A DNA stretch of 64,000 nt from Thalassotalea sp. LPB0316 (GTDB lineage Bacteria; Pseudomonadota; Gammaproteobacteria; Enterobacterales; Alteromonadaceae): NCBI RefSeq assembly GCF_014898095.1, contig NZ_CP062946.1, forward strand, positions 1,612,001 through 1,676,000, in the 5' to 3' direction. The position numbers and the translations under genes are program-made. Shown piece by piece: positions 61,790 through 64,000 of the stretch (position 1 is the stretch's first letter; each line of letters begins with the position of its first letter). Below the pieces are notes generated by a model. It was not told the DNA's origin. It ran no database searches and was given only the letters and a program-made list of their open reading frames with translations.

Positions 61790-63928
61790 ATGTCCTTCGA
61801 AGCAGATGAAGAAATACTACAGGACTTTTTAATTGAAGCCGGTGAAATTCTTGAATTGCTCTCCGAGCAACTGGTTGAATTAGAAAACGATCCTGATAAT
61901 GCGGATTTGCTCAATGCAATTTTCCGTGGTTTTCATACCGTAAAAGGTGGCGCAGGATTTCTGTCGCTAACTAACTTAGTTGATGCCTGTCACGGTGCTG
62001 AAAACGTGTTCGATATTTTGCGAACAGGTCAGCGCAAAGTAACCCCTGAATTAATGGACATCATTCTTCAAGCACTTGACACCATCAATGAAATGTTTGC
62101 TCAAGTACAAAACCGTGAAGAAATCGATCCAGCTGACCCTGTTTTACTCGAAGAATTACATCGTTTGAGCGCCCCAGAAGGCGCAGAACCAGAAGTTGTC
62201 GTTGAAGCAACACCAGAGCCTGAACCAGAGCCAGAACCAGCAGTAAGTGAAGGCTCTTCATCTGATGAAATGACAGAAGATGAGTTTGAAGCGCTTTTGG
62301 ACCAATTACATGGCTCAGGTGGTGCACCTAAGCCGTCAGATACTGCACCAGCACCATCAGATAGCAGTGTTCAACCATCAGATGAAATTACTGACGATGA
62401 ATTTGAATCACTACTGGATGAATTACACGGCCAAGGAGCTTTTTCAGCCTCTAATTCGAGTAAGCCTTCAACATCTGCATCGACAAATTCAGATGAAATA
62501 AACGATGATGAATTCGAAGCATTACTCGATGAACTGCACGGCAAAGGCCAAGGCCCGAAAGCTGGAGCAACGCCTGTAGCTTCTGCTCCTGTGACTCCGC
62601 CACCTGCTGCGGCTAAACCGCAACCGGTAGCCAAGCCTCAGCCGGCAGCAAAACCAGTGGCAGCGCCAGCAGCGCAAAAAGCAGCGGCCCCGGCTAAAGC
62701 TGCAGATAAAAAGCCGACGCAAAGCGCCGGCACACAAGGTGAAACAACCGTTAGGGTTGATACTAAGCGACTTGACCAAATTATGAACATGGTGGGTGAG
62801 CTAGTATTAGTGCGTAACCGTTTAACCAGCTTAGGTCTTACTAAAGAAGATGAAGAACTCACCAAAGCCGTTTCAAATTTAGACGCTGTTACTACCGACC
62901 TTCAAGGTGCGGTAATGAAAACCCGAATGCAGCCGATCAAGAAAGTGTTTGGTCGTTTCCCGCGCGTTGTTCGAGACCTTGCTCGTAGCTTGAAGAAAGA
63001 AATTAAGCTTATCTTAGAAGGTGAAGAAACAGATTTAGATAAAAACCTTGTAGAAGCACTAGCTGACCCGCTAGTTCACTTGGTGCGTAACTCTGTTGAT
63101 CACGGTATTGAAGAGCCTGATAAACGTGAAGCCAATGGCAAACCACGTGAAGGTACCGTTATTTTATCGGCGTCACAAGAGGGTGATCATATTTTGTTAA
63201 CCATTAAAGACGATGGTGCAGGTATGAATGCTGATAAGCTTAAGGATATCGCGATTGAGCGAGGTGTATTAGATGCTGATGCAGCCGCTCGTATGTCAGA
63301 AAAAGAAGCCTTTAACCTGATTTTTGCACCGGGCTTTTCGACGAAAACTGAAATCTCTGAAGTTTCCGGTCGTGGCGTGGGCATGGATGTAGTTAAAACC
63401 AAGATCACGCAGCTTAACGGTACCGTTAATATTGATTCTGAACTTGGTAAGGGTACGGTTCTTGAAATCAAAGTACCACTAACACTAGCTATTTTACCGA
63501 CCTTAATGGTTGTCGTTGGTGAACAAACTTTTGCGTTACCATTAGCCGGCGTTAACGAAATATTCCACTTGGATTTAACCAATACCAATTTGGTCGATGG
63601 CCAACTGACGATCATCGTTCGTGAAAAGGCTATCCCGCTGTTCTACTTAGATCAATGGCTAGTTAAAGATATTCAAGACAAACCAAGAGACAAAGGGCAC
63701 GTTGTTATTGTTCAGCTTGGAACACAGCAGATTGGTTTCGTTGTCGATAGTTTGATTGGTCAAGAGGAAGTGGTCATTAAGCCGCTAGATCGCCTATTAC
63801 ACGGTACACCTGGTATGGCTGGTGCAACGATTACAAGTGATGGTGGTATTGCACTCATCCTTGATGTACCGAATATGCTCAAGTACTACGCGAAAAAGTC
63901 ACATATTAATAAAAAGCTAGGCGCATAA
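61790..63928 (+). CDS. cheA: CheA, chemotaxis histidine kinase with triplicated linker motif
   Basis: CheA phosphorylates CheY and CheB. The 712-residue protein has an HPt domain with H49 (RGFHTVKGGAGFL), a long acidic linker, a Pro/Ala-rich segment (about 255-310), the dimerisation helices (LDQIMNMVGELVLVRNRLTS), the HATPase domain (HLVRNSVDHGIEEPDKREAN; FSTKTEISEVSGRGVGMDVV) and a CheW-like domain. No canonical P2 domain is recognisable. Instead the linker holds three 17-residue repeats, D-E-x-x-x-D-E-F-E-[AS]-L-L-D-x-L-H-G, at 159-175, 198-214 and 235-251, which resemble the CheY-binding end of FliM. Confidence 0.95.
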   Translation: MSFEADEEILQDFLIEAGEILELLSEQLVELENDPDNADLLNAIFRGFHTVKGGAGFLSLTNLVDACHGAENVFDILRTGQRKVTPELMDIILQALDTINEMFAQVQNREEIDPADPVLLEELHRLSAPEGAEPEVVVEATPEPEPEPEPAVSEGSSSDEMTEDEFEALLDQLHGSGGAPKPSDTAPAPSDSSVQPSDEITDDEFESLLDELHGQGAFSASNSSKPSTSASTNSDEINDDEFEALLDELHGKGQGPKAGATPVASAPVTPPPAAAKPQPVAKPQPAAKPVAAPAAQKAAAPAKAADKKPTQSAGTQGETTVRVDTKRLDQIMNMVGELVLVRNRLTSLGLTKEDEELTKAVSNLDAVTTDLQGAVMKTRMQPIKKVFGRFPRVVRDLARSLKKEIKLILEGEETDLDKNLVEALADPLVHLVRNSVDHGIEEPDKREANGKPREGTVILSASQEGDHILLTIKDDGAGMNADKLKDIAIERGVLDADAAARMSEKEAFNLIFAPGFSTKTEISEVSGRGVGMDVVKTKITQLNGTVNIDSELGKGTVLEIKVPLTLAILPTLMVVVGEQTFALPLAGVNEIFHLDLTNTNLVDGQLTIIVREKAIPLFYLDQWLVKDIQDKPRDKGHVVIVQLGTQQIGFVVDSLIGQEEVVIKPLDRLLHGTPGMAGATITSDGGIALILDVPNMLKYYAKKSHINKKLGA
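62264..62542 (+). repeat. Three copies of a 17-residue motif inside cheA
   Basis: The units lie at 62264-62314, 62381-62431 and 62492-62542, spaced 39 and 37 codons apart. Each encodes a D/E-rich helix with DEFE[AS]LLD[QE]LHG. Their codons differ at several synonymous positions, so the protein pattern is conserved rather than recently copied. Confidence 0.85.
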
Positions 63929-63941
63929 GTAGAGATAATAA

Positions 63942-64000
63942 ATGGCTTATAAGGTATTAGTCGTTGATGATTCGAGTTTTTTTCGTCGACGGGTGTCAGA
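63942..64000 (+). CDS. cheB: CheB, chemoreceptor methylesterase (partial, N-terminal)
   Basis: The first 19 codons of a receiver-domain protein run off the right edge: MAYKVLVVDDSSFFRRRVS. This opening, with the acidic pair and SxFFRRRV, together with its position after cheA, matches CheB, whose receiver controls a C-terminal methylesterase opposing CheR (9148-9969). The rest is outside the window. Confidence 0.85.
   Translation, partial: MAYKVLVVDDSSFFRRRVS

Overview
The window looks like chromosome of a marine gammaproteobacterium of the Alteromonadales (a Colwellia/Thalassotalea-like organism would fit; this is inferred from gene content, order and moderate-to-low GC, not from a marker gene). 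About 57 kb of the 64 kb is one very large polar-flagellum, chemotaxis and flagellin-glycosylation locus. The regulators FlrA/FlrB/FlrC, the placement factors FlhF/FlhG, sigma-28 (FliA), three tandem flagellins and the CheV/CheR and CheY/CheZ/CheA/CheB sets are those of a sigma-54-controlled polar flagellar system of the Vibrio/Pseudomonas/Shewanella type.

Layout. 1-6.3 kb: the tail of an unidentified secreted or repeat-type protein, a small STAS/SpoIIAA-like protein, then an HxlR regulator divergent from a redox operon (MdaB-type quinone reductase, peroxiredoxin-like protein, periplasmic cupin, FrnE/DsbA-like oxidoreductase, AhpD-like protein, LtrA-like membrane protein), followed by a voltage-gated K+ channel. 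6.5-8.0 kb (minus strand): flgA, flgM, flgN, with a sigma-28 promoter for flgM. 8.2-10 kb: cheV-cheR. 10.1-20.8 kb: flgBCDE and flgFGHIJKL (rod, hook, rings, hook-filament junction). 20.9-24.8 kb: three flagellin genes, the first with a sigma-54 promoter and the other two with sigma-28 promoters. 24.8-27.6 kb: flaG, fliD, fliS and a FliT-like chaperone. 27.6-36.6 kb: a Maf flagellin glycosyltransferase and a legionaminic-acid-type nonulosonate pathway (legB, neuC/legG, neuB/legI, ptmE-like, Gfo/Idh oxidoreductase, CMP-sugar synthetase, SDR). 36.8-41.6 kb: flrA, a NeuD/LegH-like acetyltransferase, flrB, flrC. 41.8-55.2 kb: fliEFGHIJ, fliK, fliLMNOPQR-flhB. 55.4-60.6 kb: flhA, flhF, flhG, fliA. 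60.6-64 kb: cheY, cheZ, cheA and the first 59 bases of cheB.

Regulatory logic read from the DNA: -24/-12 (sigma-54) elements precede flgB, flgF, flagellin 1, flrB, fliE, fliK, probably fliL and flhA, and possibly the ptmE-like gene. Good sigma-28 boxes (TAAA-N15-GCCGATAA type) precede flagellins 2 and 3 and flgM. This matches a four-tier hierarchy: FlrA with sigma-54, then FlrBC with sigma-54, then FliA, with FlgM as anti-sigma factor. The sugar genes begin 2 bases after maf, inside the fliD-fliS-fliT-maf run, so flagellin is probably modified with a legionaminic-acid-like sugar.

The most noteworthy points are: a triplicated 17-residue motif in the CheA linker that resembles the CheY-binding tail of FliM; a nonulosonate pathway with no visible LegC aminotransferase and with its acetyltransferase moved between flrA and flrB; a highly structured 580-base gap between flagellins 2 and 3 with its own terminator; hairpin-rich leaders on all three flagellin genes; and the compact HxlR-linked thiol/quinone operon. 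I found no tRNA, rRNA, CRISPR array or intact mobile element.
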